NCBI RefSeq assembly: GCF_003122325.1
Contig: NZ_QFBC01000003.1
Location: forward strand, 1 to 64,000
DNA length: 64,000 nt
Direction of reading: 5' to 3'
Source: Rhizobium album
GTDB taxonomy: Bacteria; Pseudomonadota; Alphaproteobacteria; Rhizobiales; Rhizobiaceae
Positions 51,416-60,831 of this stretch are shown here, piece by piece. Numbering within the stretch: the stretch's first letter is position 1; the number at the start of each line of letters is the position of its first letter. The translations under genes were made by a program, and so were the position numbers. A model generated the notes under the pieces. That model did no database searches. It was given only the letters and a program-made list of their open reading frames with translations, and was not told the origin of the DNA.

Positions 51416-51886
51416 ATGGCGACCTATACGGCGACGATCCGCTGGCAGCGTGACGAAACGGAACGTTTCGTCGACAACCGGTATTCTCGCGCCCATGATT
51501 GGGAATTCGACGGCGGCATCGTCGTGCCGGCGTCATCCTCCGCCCATGTCGTGCCGCTGCCGTTCTCGGTGGAGGAAGCCGTCGATCCCGAGGAGGCCTT
51601 CGTCGCCTCGCTCTCCTCGTGCCATATGTTGTGGTTCCTGTCGCTGGCAGCCAAGGCGGGATATCGGGTGGATGCCTACCGCGACGCCGCCGAAGGCGTG
51701 ATGGCGAAGAACGCCGCCGGCAAGATTGCCATGACGGTCGTCACGCTCCATCCGGTGGTCAGCTTTTCCGGCGACAAGATTCCCGGCGAGGCGGAACACG
51801 AGGCGCTGCATCACGCGGCGCATGAGGCGTGCTTCATTGCCAACTCGGTGCTGACCGAGGTGCGCTGCATTCCGCGCGTCGGATGA
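51416..51886 (+). CDS. OsmC-like protein
   Basis: 156 residues, 18 bp after mfd with GGGAAGAAG ahead. Ohr/OsmC fold with the two reactive Cys contexts SLSSCHMLWFLSLAAKAG and AAHEACFIANSVLTEVRC. Reduces organic peroxides in relatives; specificity unknown here. Confidence 0.85.
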   Translation: MATYTATIRWQRDETERFVDNRYSRAHDWEFDGGIVVPASSSAHVVPLPFSVEEAVDPEEAFVASLSSCHMLWFLSLAAKAGYRVDAYRDAAEGVMAKNAAGKIAMTVVTLHPVVSFSGDKIPGEAEHEALHHAAHEACFIANSVLTEVRCIPRVG

Positions 51887-51925
51887 GGTTTTAAGGGGCC
51901 ATGGCCGACGCCGGCAATCAACCCA

Positions 51926-52873
51926 TCAATCCCGCAGCATCTTCCCTTCCTCCGGCGTCACCGCCACGGCCGCCTGGCTGTCGGCAGCCGCGACCGGCGG
52001 CGGCAGGGGCGTGCCGCGCTGGCGCTCGCGGATCAGCGTCAACAGCCCGGAGCCGACGATCAGCACGATGCCGATCCAGGTGGGCATATCGATGCTGTCG
52101 CCGAAGACGAGATAACCGAGCAGGATCGCCCAGAGCATCTGGCTGTACTGGATCGGACCGATCAGGGCCGCCGGCGCATGGTTGGCCGCATACATCAAAA
52201 GCACGTTTCCGGCGGCGGCCAGCAGACCGAAGCCGGCGAGATAGACCCATTGCACGCCGCTGGGCGGCACGAAATTCGAGATCGTCAGCAGGCCGCTGAT
52301 CGTCATCCAGCCGAGCACGCCGGCGCCATAGAGCGAGATATTCTTTTCCTGCGGCCCCATGGCGCGAAAAATGATGATCGAGACAGCGCCGGTGATGCCG
52401 CCGACGATGGCGCCCAGATGGCCGATCGACAGCTCGCGAAAGCCGGGGCGCAACACGACAAGAACGCCGGCAAAACCGACGAGCACCGCCGCCCAGCGCC
52501 GGATACCGACCTTCTCCTTGAGAAAGATCACCGACATGATGGTGACGAAGGACGGCAGCAGGAAGATCAGCGCGAAGGCTTCCGCCATCGAAAGATGGGT
52601 GAAGGCGGTGACGCTGCCGATGGCGCCGCCGGCCGCCGCAAAAAACCGCAGCATCCAAAGCGGCCGGTTGTTGCTGCGGAACATATCGCTCCAGCGGTCA
52701 CCCTTTTTCATCAGCAGCGGCAGGGCGAGGAGCCCGAAGATCGCGCCGAAGAAGGCGGATTCATACGGCGACAACACGCCGTCGATCAGCTTGACGCTGG
52801 CATCGCTGAAGGAAAAGGCAGCAAACGCGGCAAAGGCGAACAGAACGCCCTTCAGACTGTGGTCCGGGGACAC
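51926..52873 (-). CDS. EamA/DMT superfamily transporter 1
   Basis: 315 residues from GTG 52873 with GGAG nine bases ahead (an alternative GTG 52945 would add 24 residues). Ten helices in two EamA repeats (FAFAAFAAFSFSDASVKLID; SIGHLGAIVGGITGAVSIII). Likely exporter of amino acids or metabolites; substrate unknown. C-terminal tail Pro/Ala-rich. Confidence 0.85.
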   Translation of the reverse strand: MSPDHSLKGVLFAFAAFAAFSFSDASVKLIDGVLSPYESAFFGAIFGLLALPLLMKKGDRWSDMFRSNNRPLWMLRFFAAAGGAIGSVTAFTHLSMAEAFALIFLLPSFVTIMSVIFLKEKVGIRRWAAVLVGFAGVLVVLRPGFRELSIGHLGAIVGGITGAVSIIIFRAMGPQEKNISLYGAGVLGWMTISGLLTISNFVPPSGVQWVYLAGFGLLAAAGNVLLMYAANHAPAALIGPIQYSQMLWAILLGYLVFGDSIDMPTWIGIVLIVGSGLLTLIRERQRGTPLPPPVAAADSQAAVAVTPEEGKMLRD

Positions 52874-52990
52874 GGCAGGAAACTCCGAGAAAACGGGAGT
52901 GTCAGGCAGTCCCTTGGGATGAGGACGGCAAATTCCAGCTGACACGACGGCGTTTTATTTAGCCTTTGCCGCGCGAGTCGTCACCGCCTG

Positions 52991-53650
52991 TTATTGCGCC
53001 TGGGCCTTGAGCGTGGCGATTTCCCGGAGCGCCCCCGCCAGAACGTCGGGCGTCTGCGCGCCGCTGACGGCATATTGGTGCTCGAAGATGAAGAAGGGCA
53101 CGCCGTTGACACCCATCTGCTTGGCCGAATCGATCTCGGTGTCGATCATTTCGCGATCGGCGTCGGAGGCGAGCAGGCGGGCGATCAGCTCCTTGTCGAG
53201 TCCGGCCTTTTCGGCGATGTCGAGCAGCACGGCGTGATCGCCGACATTCTTGCCCTCTTCGAAATTCGCCTTGAACAGCGCCGTCACCACCTTGTCCTGG
53301 ATTTCGCGGCCTTCGGTATGCGCCCACAGCAGCAGGCGATGGGCGTCCATGGTGTTGGGGCCGATCTTGATGGCGGCGAAATCGAAATCGATGCCGACGT
53401 CCTTGCCCAGAGCCGTCAGGGTTTCATGGGCGCGGTCCATGTTGGCCTTGCCGCCGAGTTTTTCGGCGAGCGCCTTCTGCTGGTCGACGCCTTCCGGCGG
53501 ATAGTCGGGATTGAGCTGGTACGGGCGCCAGTTGATATCGACGGCCACCTCGTCGGCCACTTCGGCCAAAGCCTTTTCCAGCCGCGCCTTGCCGAGGTAG
53601 CACCACGGGCAGACGACGTCCGAGACGATATCGATGGTAATCCGCTCCAT
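52991..53650 (-). CDS. DsbA-family oxidoreductase, FrnE-like
   Basis: 219 residues. The thioredoxin-fold active site C14-P-W-C17 (SDVVCPWCYLG) and helical insertion (KLGGKANMDRAHETLTALGK) match FrnE-like cytoplasmic DsbA relatives; no signal peptide is present. It may act as thiol isomerase under stress. Direction is shared with the EamA gene downstream. Confidence 0.88.
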   Translation of the reverse strand: MERITIDIVSDVVCPWCYLGKARLEKALAEVADEVAVDINWRPYQLNPDYPPEGVDQQKALAEKLGGKANMDRAHETLTALGKDVGIDFDFAAIKIGPNTMDAHRLLLWAHTEGREIQDKVVTALFKANFEEGKNVGDHAVLLDIAEKAGLDKELIARLLASDADREMIDTEIDSAKQMGVNGVPFFIFEHQYAVSGAQTPDVLAGALREIATLKAQAQ

Positions 53651-53735
53651 GTGCTTGTCCTTTTTGCCGGAGAATTATCGCGATCTAGGCGTTCGGCGCT
53701 TCGGATTCAACCGGTTACCAAAAGGGAACCTTGGA

Positions 53736-55544
53736 TTATTGCACCCGCGCGTCCCACCATGTCGGCAGCTGGTAGCCGTAGAGCGGCAGGGTTTCCGGCC
53801 GGCCGATGCGGCGGTGGCGGGCCACCCATTGTTGGCCGAGATGGTAGAGCGGCACGAAATAATGCCGGGAAATCAGCATGCGGTCGAAAGACCGTACCGC
53901 CGCCTGGAAGGTTTCGGCCGTGCGGGCGCCCAGCATGTTGGCGATCAGCCTGTCGAGATCTGGATCGGCTGTGCCGGCATAGTTTTCGCTGCCCTGCCGG
54001 TCGCGCGCCTGCGATCCCCAGCGGGAAACCTGTTCGATACCCGGCGAAAGCGACGAGGTGAAACTTTTCATCACCATATCGAAGTTGAAGCTGATGGTGC
54101 GGCTCTGGAACTGCGAATCATCGACGGTGCGCACCGAAAGCGCGATCCCCAGCGCCCGCAGCGAGCGCTGGTAGGCGAGCGCCAGCTTCTCCTGGTCGGC
54201 ATTCTGGGTCATCACCTCGAAGGCAAGCTGCCGGCCGTCGGCATCGACCATAATGCCGTCCTTGATGCTGTAACCCGCCTGCTTCAGGAGATCGACCGCC
54301 TGTTTCAGCACCGCGCGGTCGCGCCCGGAGCCGTCTGTGACCGGCATGCGATAGGTGCCGTCGAGCACCGCCGGATCGATGCGGTCGGCGATGTCACCCA
54401 TCATTTCCCGTTCCAGCGGACTGGCAGGCACGCCGAGATAGGAAAGGTCGGAATTCTGCCAGTAGCTCTGGGTTCGCGTATAGGCGTTTTCGAACAGGTT
54501 GCGGTTCGCCCATTCGAAATCGAACACCAGCGACAGGCCCTCGCGCACCCGGGCATCGGCAAAATAGGGGCGACGGGTATTGAAGACGAAACCCAGCATG
54601 CCGGTCGGCAGCCGCGGCTTGAAGACGTCCTTGACGATCGCGCCCGAGGTGGCGGCCGGGAAATTATAGGCCCGGTTCCAATGCCCCGGATTGCCGTCGA
54701 GATAGAGATCGATCTCCCCCTTCTTGAAGGCTTCGAACAGCGTGTTTTCCTGCAGGAAATATTCCACGGCGATCTCGTCGTAATTGTCGAATCCGACCTT
54801 GGAGGGAATATCCTTGCCCCAATAATCCGGATCGCGCACGTAGACGATCCGTTCGCCCGGCGCCACCGACTTGATGCGATAGGGTCCGGAACCGACCGGC
54901 GGCGACAGCGACGACTGGTCGAAACGCTCGACGTCGACGGCGTGTTTCGGCAGCACCGGCATGTAGGCGGCGATGATCAGCGGCGTTTCGCGATCGGCCT
55001 TGTCGTTGAAGGTGAAGCGGACGCCGTGGTCTCCGATCTTCTCCAGCCTGGCGATCGATTCCATGCGGCGGTTGAAGGGCAGGCGGCCCTTGTCGCGCAG
55101 CAGCTCGAAGGTGAAGATCACGTCTTCGGGCGTCACCGGCTGTCCGTCGGACCAGCGGGCCTTGGGATTGAGGTTGAACTGCGCAAAACTGCGCGCATCG
55201 TCCCACTCCACGGTTTCTGCCAGCAGTCCGTAGAGGCTGAAAGGCTCGTCGGCAGAGCGGGTCATCAGCGATTCGAACATCATGCTGCCGAATTGCGGAT
55301 CCCACATGCCGCGCGCCGTCGTGCGCATGCTTTTCAGGATGAAGGGATTGAGGTTGTCGAAGGTGCCGACTACGCCATAGGTAATCTTTCCACCCTTCTT
55401 CACATCCGGATTGACGTAGGAGAAATGCCGGTAATCCGCCGGCAGCGCCGGTTCTCCGTGCATGGCAATGCCGTGCATCGGGGCGGCATGCAGCCATGGG
55501 GCAAGGGCGAGGCTTGTCAGGGCGGCAATGATCAGACGGCGCAC
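53736..55544 (-). CDS. Extracellular peptide-binding protein (YejA-like, SBP family 5)
   Basis: 602 residues from GTG 55544 (GAAGG ahead). Signal peptide (RLIIAALTSLALAPWLHAAP) and SBP_bac_5 landmarks (RWSDGQPVTPEDVIFTFELL; PVGSGPYRIKSVAPGERIVY; FSRTISFNFDMVMKSF-like segment). Binds peptides or microcin-type compounds for an ABC importer that is not encoded beside it; the ATPase and permeases must lie elsewhere. Confidence 0.88.
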   Translation of the reverse strand: MRRLIIAALTSLALAPWLHAAPMHGIAMHGEPALPADYRHFSYVNPDVKKGGKITYGVVGTFDNLNPFILKSMRTTARGMWDPQFGSMMFESLMTRSADEPFSLYGLLAETVEWDDARSFAQFNLNPKARWSDGQPVTPEDVIFTFELLRDKGRLPFNRRMESIARLEKIGDHGVRFTFNDKADRETPLIIAAYMPVLPKHAVDVERFDQSSLSPPVGSGPYRIKSVAPGERIVYVRDPDYWGKDIPSKVGFDNYDEIAVEYFLQENTLFEAFKKGEIDLYLDGNPGHWNRAYNFPAATSGAIVKDVFKPRLPTGMLGFVFNTRRPYFADARVREGLSLVFDFEWANRNLFENAYTRTQSYWQNSDLSYLGVPASPLEREMMGDIADRIDPAVLDGTYRMPVTDGSGRDRAVLKQAVDLLKQAGYSIKDGIMVDADGRQLAFEVMTQNADQEKLALAYQRSLRALGIALSVRTVDDSQFQSRTISFNFDMVMKSFTSSLSPGIEQVSRWGSQARDRQGSENYAGTADPDLDRLIANMLGARTAETFQAAVRSFDRMLISRHYFVPLYHLGQQWVARHRRIGRPETLPLYGYQLPTWWDARVQ

Positions 55545-55815
55545 GGTTTTTTCCTTCGATGTCAGTTGCCGGAAGCGGCGTTCCGGCGGGTCGTCCTGGC
55601 GAATCCACCACGCGATTATGTTAATAGTCGAGCAGCAGTGGAGGAAGATCAAAGAAATGCTGGATATCCGCCGCTGCCCGATGTAACAGGGGTTCCGGGA
55701 TTACAGGGTCATCTATTTGCCTCATTTGAACGACAGGTGACGGCAGAATGAACCAAATCAGTCAGGACCGGTGGCAAGCCGTTCCGGCACCGGATTTCAG
55801 GAGACGGGTTTCGTT

Positions 55816-56451
55816 ATGACGATCAAGGCAGACACCTTCACGCGGGCGGCGCTTTCCGCCCTTGCTCTTACCTTCGGCGCGGCGTCCATGCCCTCGACCT
55901 CGGCAGCGCAGGATGCGGCCGCCGCCGGTCAGCCGCCGCTCGGCTGGTTCAAGACCTGCAGCAAGCAGGAAGACAACGACATCTGTGCAGTGCAAAACAT
56001 TCTGCGCGCCAACAGCGGCCAGATGATCACGGCCGTTGGCCTCATCACCGTTGCGGGCAAGGTCAACCGCAAGCTCTTGCAGGTTTCCGTGCCCTCCGCA
56101 CGGCTCATTCCGCCGGGCGTCGTCATGCAGATCGACGGCGGCAAGGGCCAGAAGCTCGATTACGCCGTCTGCCTTCCGGACCGCTGCACGGCCGAAGTCG
56201 CGCTCACCGACGGCATGATCGCCTCGCTGAAGAAGGGTGGCGAAGTGATCTTCACCTCGATCAACTTCCGCCGCGCCCCGAACCCGATCAAGATTTCGCT
56301 CGAAGGCTTTACCGGTGCATTCGACGGCGAGGCCATGTCGGAATCGAAGCTTGCCGAAAGCCAGCGCAGCCTGGAAGAAGGCATGCAGAAAAAGGCCGAG
56401 GAAGCCCGCAAGAAGCTGGAAGAAGCCCAGAAGGCTGCAACCCAGCAGTAA
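55816..56451 (+). CDS. Invasion-associated locus B (IalB)-like exported protein
   Basis: 211 residues from ATG 55816. Signal peptide ending near TSAAQDAA; IalB family core with paired Cys (FKTCSKQEDNDICAVQ; CLPDRCTAEV) and the LIPPGVVMQIDGGKGQKLDY segment. C-terminal 40 residues form a charged helix (KKAEEARKKLEEAQKAA). Periplasmic; role in symbiosis or stress is not established. Confidence 0.88.
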   Translation: MTIKADTFTRAALSALALTFGAASMPSTSAAQDAAAAGQPPLGWFKTCSKQEDNDICAVQNILRANSGQMITAVGLITVAGKVNRKLLQVSVPSARLIPPGVVMQIDGGKGQKLDYAVCLPDRCTAEVALTDGMIASLKKGGEVIFTSINFRRAPNPIKISLEGFTGAFDGEAMSESKLAESQRSLEEGMQKKAEEARKKLEEAQKAATQQ

Positions 56452-56476
56452 GTTTCCCATCGGCAGAACAAACAGA

Positions 56477-56504
56477 AAGCCCGGCCATCGCGCCGGGCTT
56501 CTTT
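56477..56504 (+). terminator. Terminator between ialB-like gene and hspQ
   Basis: AAGCCCGGC (56477-56485) pairs with GCCGGGCTT (56492-56500), followed by CTTT. Sits between convergent genes and probably serves both. Confidence 0.8.
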
Positions 56505-56530
56505 GCGTTCGGCAGTACCGATTCAGCAAG

Positions 56531-56860
56531 TCAGTGGGAAATATTGTATTTCGGGCGATACTGCCCGGCCTGGCCCTTTTCGAAGATCTGGCCGATCTGC
56601 GGGTTGCGCAAGGGCAGTCCGCTTTCGTCCGCCACGAGATTCTGCTCGGAAACGTAGGCGACATATTCCGTTTCGTCGTTCTCGGCCAGCAGGTGGTAGA
56701 ACGGCTGGTCCTTGCTCGGACGGATTTCGGCCGGAATGGCGTTCCACCATTCTTCCGTGTTGGAAAATTCGGGGTCCACATCGAAAACGACGCCACGGAA
56801 CGGGAAAATCCGATGGCGGACGACCTCGCCGATGCTGAACTTGGCGTTGCTCTGCTTCAT
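56531..56860 (-). CDS. hspQ: Heat shock protein HspQ
   Basis: 109 residues from ATG 56860. HspQ (YccV-type) family pattern: FSIGEVVRHRIFPFRGVVFD, NTEEWWNAIPAEIRPSKDQP, FYHLLAENDETEYVAYVSEQ. It modulates Lon or binds hemimethylated DNA in relatives. Full length. Confidence 0.93.
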   Translation of the reverse strand: MKQSNAKFSIGEVVRHRIFPFRGVVFDVDPEFSNTEEWWNAIPAEIRPSKDQPFYHLLAENDETEYVAYVSEQNLVADESGLPLRNPQIGQIFEKGQAGQYRPKYNISH

Positions 56861-56942
56861 GGTGCGTATTCCTTTCCCTGCACAATGTGGTGCCAATCGA
56901 CGCCGACATCAAGAGTTATCGGACCTTGCCGTTAACAAGCTG

Positions 56943-57860
56943 TCACATTGCCTGCGACCGCCGCGGCAACGGCGCTGTCGCCAGGATAACGCCGCCCATG
57001 ACCAAAACGATCCCTGCTGCATGATAGGTTTCGAAACTTTCGCCCAGGAAAATTGCCGCAAGCATGATCGAGATCGGCGGCATGAGATAGAGGGAAAGGC
57101 CGGCCGTCGAGGCGCCTAACACCCGCACCGCATGCTGGAAGCAGGAAAAGGCGAGCAACGAAGCGAAGACGATGATGCCGGCAATCCTGGTCCAGTCGAA
57201 CAGGCTGTCGGGCAATGGCCCACCGGCCGCCGCCTCGTAGAGAGCGACGGGTGCCAGCAGCAGCGCGCCGGCAAGGCAGACCGTTCCGAACAGCGATAGC
57301 GGCGCCAGGCGCCTCACCTCCGGGCGCCGCAGCAAAAGCGAATAGGCCGCCCAGGCAATGGCGGCGGCAAGGATGCCGAGATCGCCGACGTTGAAACGGA
57401 AATGCAGCGCCGCCCGCCAGTCGCCCTTGAGCACGATGACGGTGACGCCGGCAAAGGCGATGACCATGCCGGCGATTTCCCGCCACGAAATCGGCCGCCC
57501 GCGCAGCACACGTTCCAGGAGGATGATGAACAGCGACGACGTGGTGTAGATCAGCGTCGCATTCGAGGCAGTGGTGAATTTCAGCGACCAGTACACCCCG
57601 CCGCCGCAAACGCCCATGCCGAGAAATCCGAGCAGCAGCCAGATCCCCGTGTGCCGGCGCATGAACGGCAGGCTTTCCTGCCGGTCGCGATAAACGAACG
57701 GCAGCAGGAAGAGCGCTGCCCCCGACCAGCGTAGGAACGCGGTGATGAACGGTCCGACATCGGCGCTGATGCCGCGCCCGAAAATCAGGTTGCTGGAAAA
57801 GAAGACGGCCGCAAGGATGAAGATGAGCCAATCGATGGGGCGGGCGGTGGAAGTGGTCAT
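56943..57860 (-). CDS. EamA/DMT superfamily transporter 2
   Basis: 305 residues, ten helices, two EamA units (IFILAAVFFSSNLIFGRGIS; VGDLGILAAAIAWAAYSLLL). Related in type, not closely, to the EamA gene at 51926. Probable metabolite exporter. Followed by 220 bp without a convincing gene before the next forward gene. Confidence 0.88.
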   Translation of the reverse strand: MTTSTARPIDWLIFILAAVFFSSNLIFGRGISADVGPFITAFLRWSGAALFLLPFVYRDRQESLPFMRRHTGIWLLLGFLGMGVCGGGVYWSLKFTTASNATLIYTTSSLFIILLERVLRGRPISWREIAGMVIAFAGVTVIVLKGDWRAALHFRFNVGDLGILAAAIAWAAYSLLLRRPEVRRLAPLSLFGTVCLAGALLLAPVALYEAAAGGPLPDSLFDWTRIAGIIVFASLLAFSCFQHAVRVLGASTAGLSLYLMPPISIMLAAIFLGESFETYHAAGIVLVMGGVILATAPLPRRSQAM

Positions 57861-58080
57861 GTCACTGCAATGGCGGCCATGGCGGCGCAGACATGGCCGG
57901 ACCGGCGGTTCGAAGGGCTAAACCATTTCCTCTTAGACCTGTGGCAACGGCTTGGGAAGAGACGGGCGCGGATGGAAGGCGAGGTTTTCGCATGATTTCA
58001 ACTGTCTGCCGCAAGGTCCGGCTTGCTTGCGCCATGGCGGAAATCGCGCTACCTGACGTGGACAGGCAATTTTCCGACGG

Positions 58081-59523
58081 GTGACGATCGTGGCCAATCA
58101 ATGGGGCAGGGATGCAGGCCCGGGTGGCAAATCCTCAGGTGCGATGGGTGTGATCTTTGCCGTCGTCATCAGCCTCGTGCTGGGTGCTGCCGGCAGCTAC
58201 GCCTATATTCGATTCGGCACGCAGCCGGATACCGCAACGCTGGACGCGCTTCGCGCCGAACGCGATCAACTCAGCCAGCAGGTTGAACGCCAATCCGGCG
58301 AGCTCGACCAGATGACCGAAAAGCTGATTGCCGCAGATAGCGGCAAGGGTGATTCCGTTGGCCGTGTCGCAGCCGCCGAGCAGGCGCGCGACGAGGCGCT
58401 GGCGGCCAGCAAGGATCTGGAAGAGCAGCTGAAAGCCCTGCAGCAACTCACCGAACTGACCTCTGGCAACAGCGAGGCTTCGGATGCGCAGGCCAGACAG
58501 CTTGCAGAAAAACTGTCGGCCGCCGAAAAGGCACGCGATACCGCGCTCAAGGACAAGGCATCGGCGGAGCAGCAACTGGCCGATCTCGAAGAACTGACCA
58601 AGCTGACCACCGGCCAGGCCGATGCCTCAGGCGCGGCTCTGAAACAGCAGCTCAGCGCCGCCGAGCAGGCCCGTGACAAGGCTCTGGCCGAAAAATCCGA
58701 CCTGGCGCAGCAGGTGGCCCGCCTGACGGCGCTTGCGGACGAAGCCGAAGCGGCTGCGAAGAAGGAAGGAGACGGCGCCCTCAGGGCTGCCGAGCATGCG
58801 CGCGACAAGGCGGTCGCAGACAAGGCTGCGGCAGAAAAGCAGCTTGCCGATCTGCAGGAACTGACCAAGCTCACGTCCGGAAACAACGACGCGGCAAATG
58901 CCGCGCTGTCGCAGAAGCTGGCCTCTGCCGAAACCGCCCGCGACCAGGCGCTGAAGGACAAGGCCGCCCTCGAAAAACGGATCACGGCATTACAGCAGGG
59001 AGCCGGCGGCCGGCAGGCAGCAATCGATGAAGAGTTGCAGACGCTCAAGACCAAGACCGTTCCCGGTTTACAGGCGCTTGTCGATCAGCGTCAGGCCGAA
59101 CTGATCCAGGCGGACGATGCGCGCAACAAGGCACTGGAGCAGGCGAAAGCGCTGGAAAAACAGCTCGACGATGTACGGCGTGCCGTCTCCGCCCTGCAGG
59201 ACGAACAAGCCAAAGGGTTCGAGGAGCGCCTGCGTCTGGAAGCGGAACTGGCCGAAGCGAAAGAGAAGCTGGCCGTGGCGGCAAAGCCGGAAACGCAGGT
59301 GACACGCTCGACTCCATCGGGGACGCCGCGCGATGCCTTCGAAGTCGAACGGGCGCTTTCCGGCGCACCCGGCCTCGATGGCCTGAGCTCCGCGGACCGG
59401 CTGACGCTGAAACAGAAGCTTGTCGCCGGCGAATGCGTCACCACGTCGCTGGAATCCGTGCTCGGAAAAGTACCGGTGATTTCACTGCGGAATCTCATCC
59501 GCGATCTCAAGAGCAGTTGCTGA
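58081..59523 (+). CDS. Membrane-anchored coiled-coil repeat protein
   Basis: 480 residues from GTG 58081 (GTG 58090 possible). One N-terminal helix (GVIFAVVISLVLGAAGSYAY) anchors a long coiled coil with five AExARDxAL units about every 47 residues, each with variants of QLADLxELTKLTSG. The last 65 residues form a distinct conserved-looking cap (GLSSADRLTLKQKLVAGECV ... DLKSSC). Probably a periplasmic or envelope scaffold. Eighteen bases before a TAXI binding protein gene, suggesting an operon. Confidence 0.7.
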   Translation: MTIVANQWGRDAGPGGKSSGAMGVIFAVVISLVLGAAGSYAYIRFGTQPDTATLDALRAERDQLSQQVERQSGELDQMTEKLIAADSGKGDSVGRVAAAEQARDEALAASKDLEEQLKALQQLTELTSGNSEASDAQARQLAEKLSAAEKARDTALKDKASAEQQLADLEELTKLTTGQADASGAALKQQLSAAEQARDKALAEKSDLAQQVARLTALADEAEAAAKKEGDGALRAAEHARDKAVADKAAAEKQLADLQELTKLTSGNNDAANAALSQKLASAETARDQALKDKAALEKRITALQQGAGGRQAAIDEELQTLKTKTVPGLQALVDQRQAELIQADDARNKALEQAKALEKQLDDVRRAVSALQDEQAKGFEERLRLEAELAEAKEKLAVAAKPETQVTRSTPSGTPRDAFEVERALSGAPGLDGLSSADRLTLKQKLVAGECVTTSLESVLGKVPVISLRNLIRDLKSSC

Positions 59524-59540
59524 GCGGAGGAAGACGAAGG

Positions 59541-60578
59541 ATGCGCAAAGGTTTCAAGGCGTGCATCGCACTGGTGGCGATGGCATGGGCGGCATCGGAT
59601 GCCACGGCGGCGGAATTCCAGCGCAACATCATGACCGGCGGCGCCAGCGGCACCTATATCCAGATCGGCCGCGACATCGCCGCGCTCGGCAAGACCTGCG
59701 GCCAGACGCTGAACGTCGTCGAAAGCGCCGGCTCGCTTGAAAACTTTGTCGGCGTGCGCAACCGTCGCAACACCCAGTTCGGTATCGTGCAAAGCGACGT
59801 GCTCGAATATCTCAAGACTTTCGAGGCCAACGATCCGGACGTGCAACAGGCGGTGCGCGGCGTGCGCATCATGTTCCCGCTCTACAATGAAGAGGTCCAC
59901 ATCCTGGCCCGCAAGGACATTGCCAGCGTCAAGGATCTCGCCAACCACAAGATCGCCGTCGGCAAGAAGGACAGCGGCACCTTCCTGACGTCGTCGCTCA
60001 TCCTCGACATCCTGCAGGTCAAGGGCGGCGAACGCCTGCCGCTCAATCCGGACGAAGCCCTGCCGAAATTGCTCTCCGGCGAGATCGACGCCTTTTTCTA
60101 CGTGGCCGGCGCCCCGGCACCACTCTTCCGCAACGAAAACATCGATCCGGCGAAATTCCATCTGCTGCCGATTACCGAGGCACCGCTTCTGGCCACCTAC
60201 ACACCGTCGAAGATCGAGGCCGGCACCTATTCCTTCCTCGACAAGCCGATCGACCTGATCGCCGTCAAGGCGGCGCTGATGACCTACGATTACGACGTCA
60301 AGCGCAACGCCTACCAGCGCGACAGCTGCAAGACGGTCTCGGATTTTTCCAACCTGATCCTCAACAATCTCGACACGCTTTCGCGGACCGGCCATCCGAA
60401 GTGGAAGACCGTCGATCTCACCGCGCTGCCGCCCGGCTGGCAGGTCGGCGTCTGCGTCAAGGCAGGCATGGCACTCGACTACAAGCCGTCCTGCACCACG
60501 CCGGCGACGACGACGAACAGCAACGACGGCAATGAGGAATACCTCAATCTCCTGAAGCAGCGGCTGAAGCAGCAGTAG
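59541..60578 (+). CDS. TAXI family TRAP-type solute-binding protein
   Basis: 345 residues from ATG 59541 (AGGAAGACGAAGG ahead). Signal peptide (KACIALVAMAWAASDATAAE) and TAXI-TRAP core (NIMTGGASGTYIQIGRDIAA; IGVQSDVLEYLKTFE-like; VGKKDSGTFLTSSLILD). No TRAP permease genes are nearby, so it may work with a distant permease or in sensing. Low-complexity Thr/Asn end. Confidence 0.85.
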   Translation: MRKGFKACIALVAMAWAASDATAAEFQRNIMTGGASGTYIQIGRDIAALGKTCGQTLNVVESAGSLENFVGVRNRRNTQFGIVQSDVLEYLKTFEANDPDVQQAVRGVRIMFPLYNEEVHILARKDIASVKDLANHKIAVGKKDSGTFLTSSLILDILQVKGGERLPLNPDEALPKLLSGEIDAFFYVAGAPAPLFRNENIDPAKFHLLPITEAPLLATYTPSKIEAGTYSFLDKPIDLIAVKAALMTYDYDVKRNAYQRDSCKTVSDFSNLILNNLDTLSRTGHPKWKTVDLTALPPGWQVGVCVKAGMALDYKPSCTTPATTTNSNDGNEEYLNLLKQRLKQQ

Positions 60579-60624
60579 GCGCACCAGACGGAGAGAACAG
60601 GACGGCGGCAGCGCCCCTTCCGCC

Positions 60625-60723
60625 ATCCTCGGGCTTGTCCCGAGGATCTGCCGACGCCACCCAAGTCATTGACGATAAACGATATATCTGGCGTGCTTGG
60701 ATGCTCGGCGCGAGGCCGAGCAT
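60625..60723. repeat. Palindromic intergenic element (RIME-like)
   Basis: Two hairpins, ATCCTCGGG/CCCGAGGAT (60625-60647) and ATGCTCGGC/GCCGAGCAT (60701-60723), enclose about 50 bases. Such mosaic elements recur between genes in rhizobial genomes. Copy number cannot be seen here. Confidence 0.5.
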
Positions 60724-60755
60724 GACGATGAAGAGATTTTGCTTCCAACAAAAAA

Positions 60756-60786
60756 GCGGCCCTCCTTCGAGGGCCGCCCCTTTTTT
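60756..60786. terminator. Bidirectional terminator, glnA and TAXI gene
   Basis: GCGGCCCTC (60756-60764) pairs with GAGGGCCGC (60769-60777), flanked by A6 on the left and T6 on the right, 46 bp past the glnA stop. Confidence 0.85.
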
Positions 60787-60831
60787 CATCAGTTGGAGCC
60801 CGCCAAGGCGGGCCCCATGCCGCGGCCTCGA

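Noticed and set aside
53634-55751. 705-codon forward open frame opposite the peptide-binding protein
   Set aside because: Antisense shadow; the reverse strand encodes a complete SBP family 5 protein with signal peptide.
57861-58080. Small forward open frame of 63 codons between the EamA gene and the coiled-coil gene
   Set aside because: No ribosome site and no protein-like pattern; treated as intergenic.
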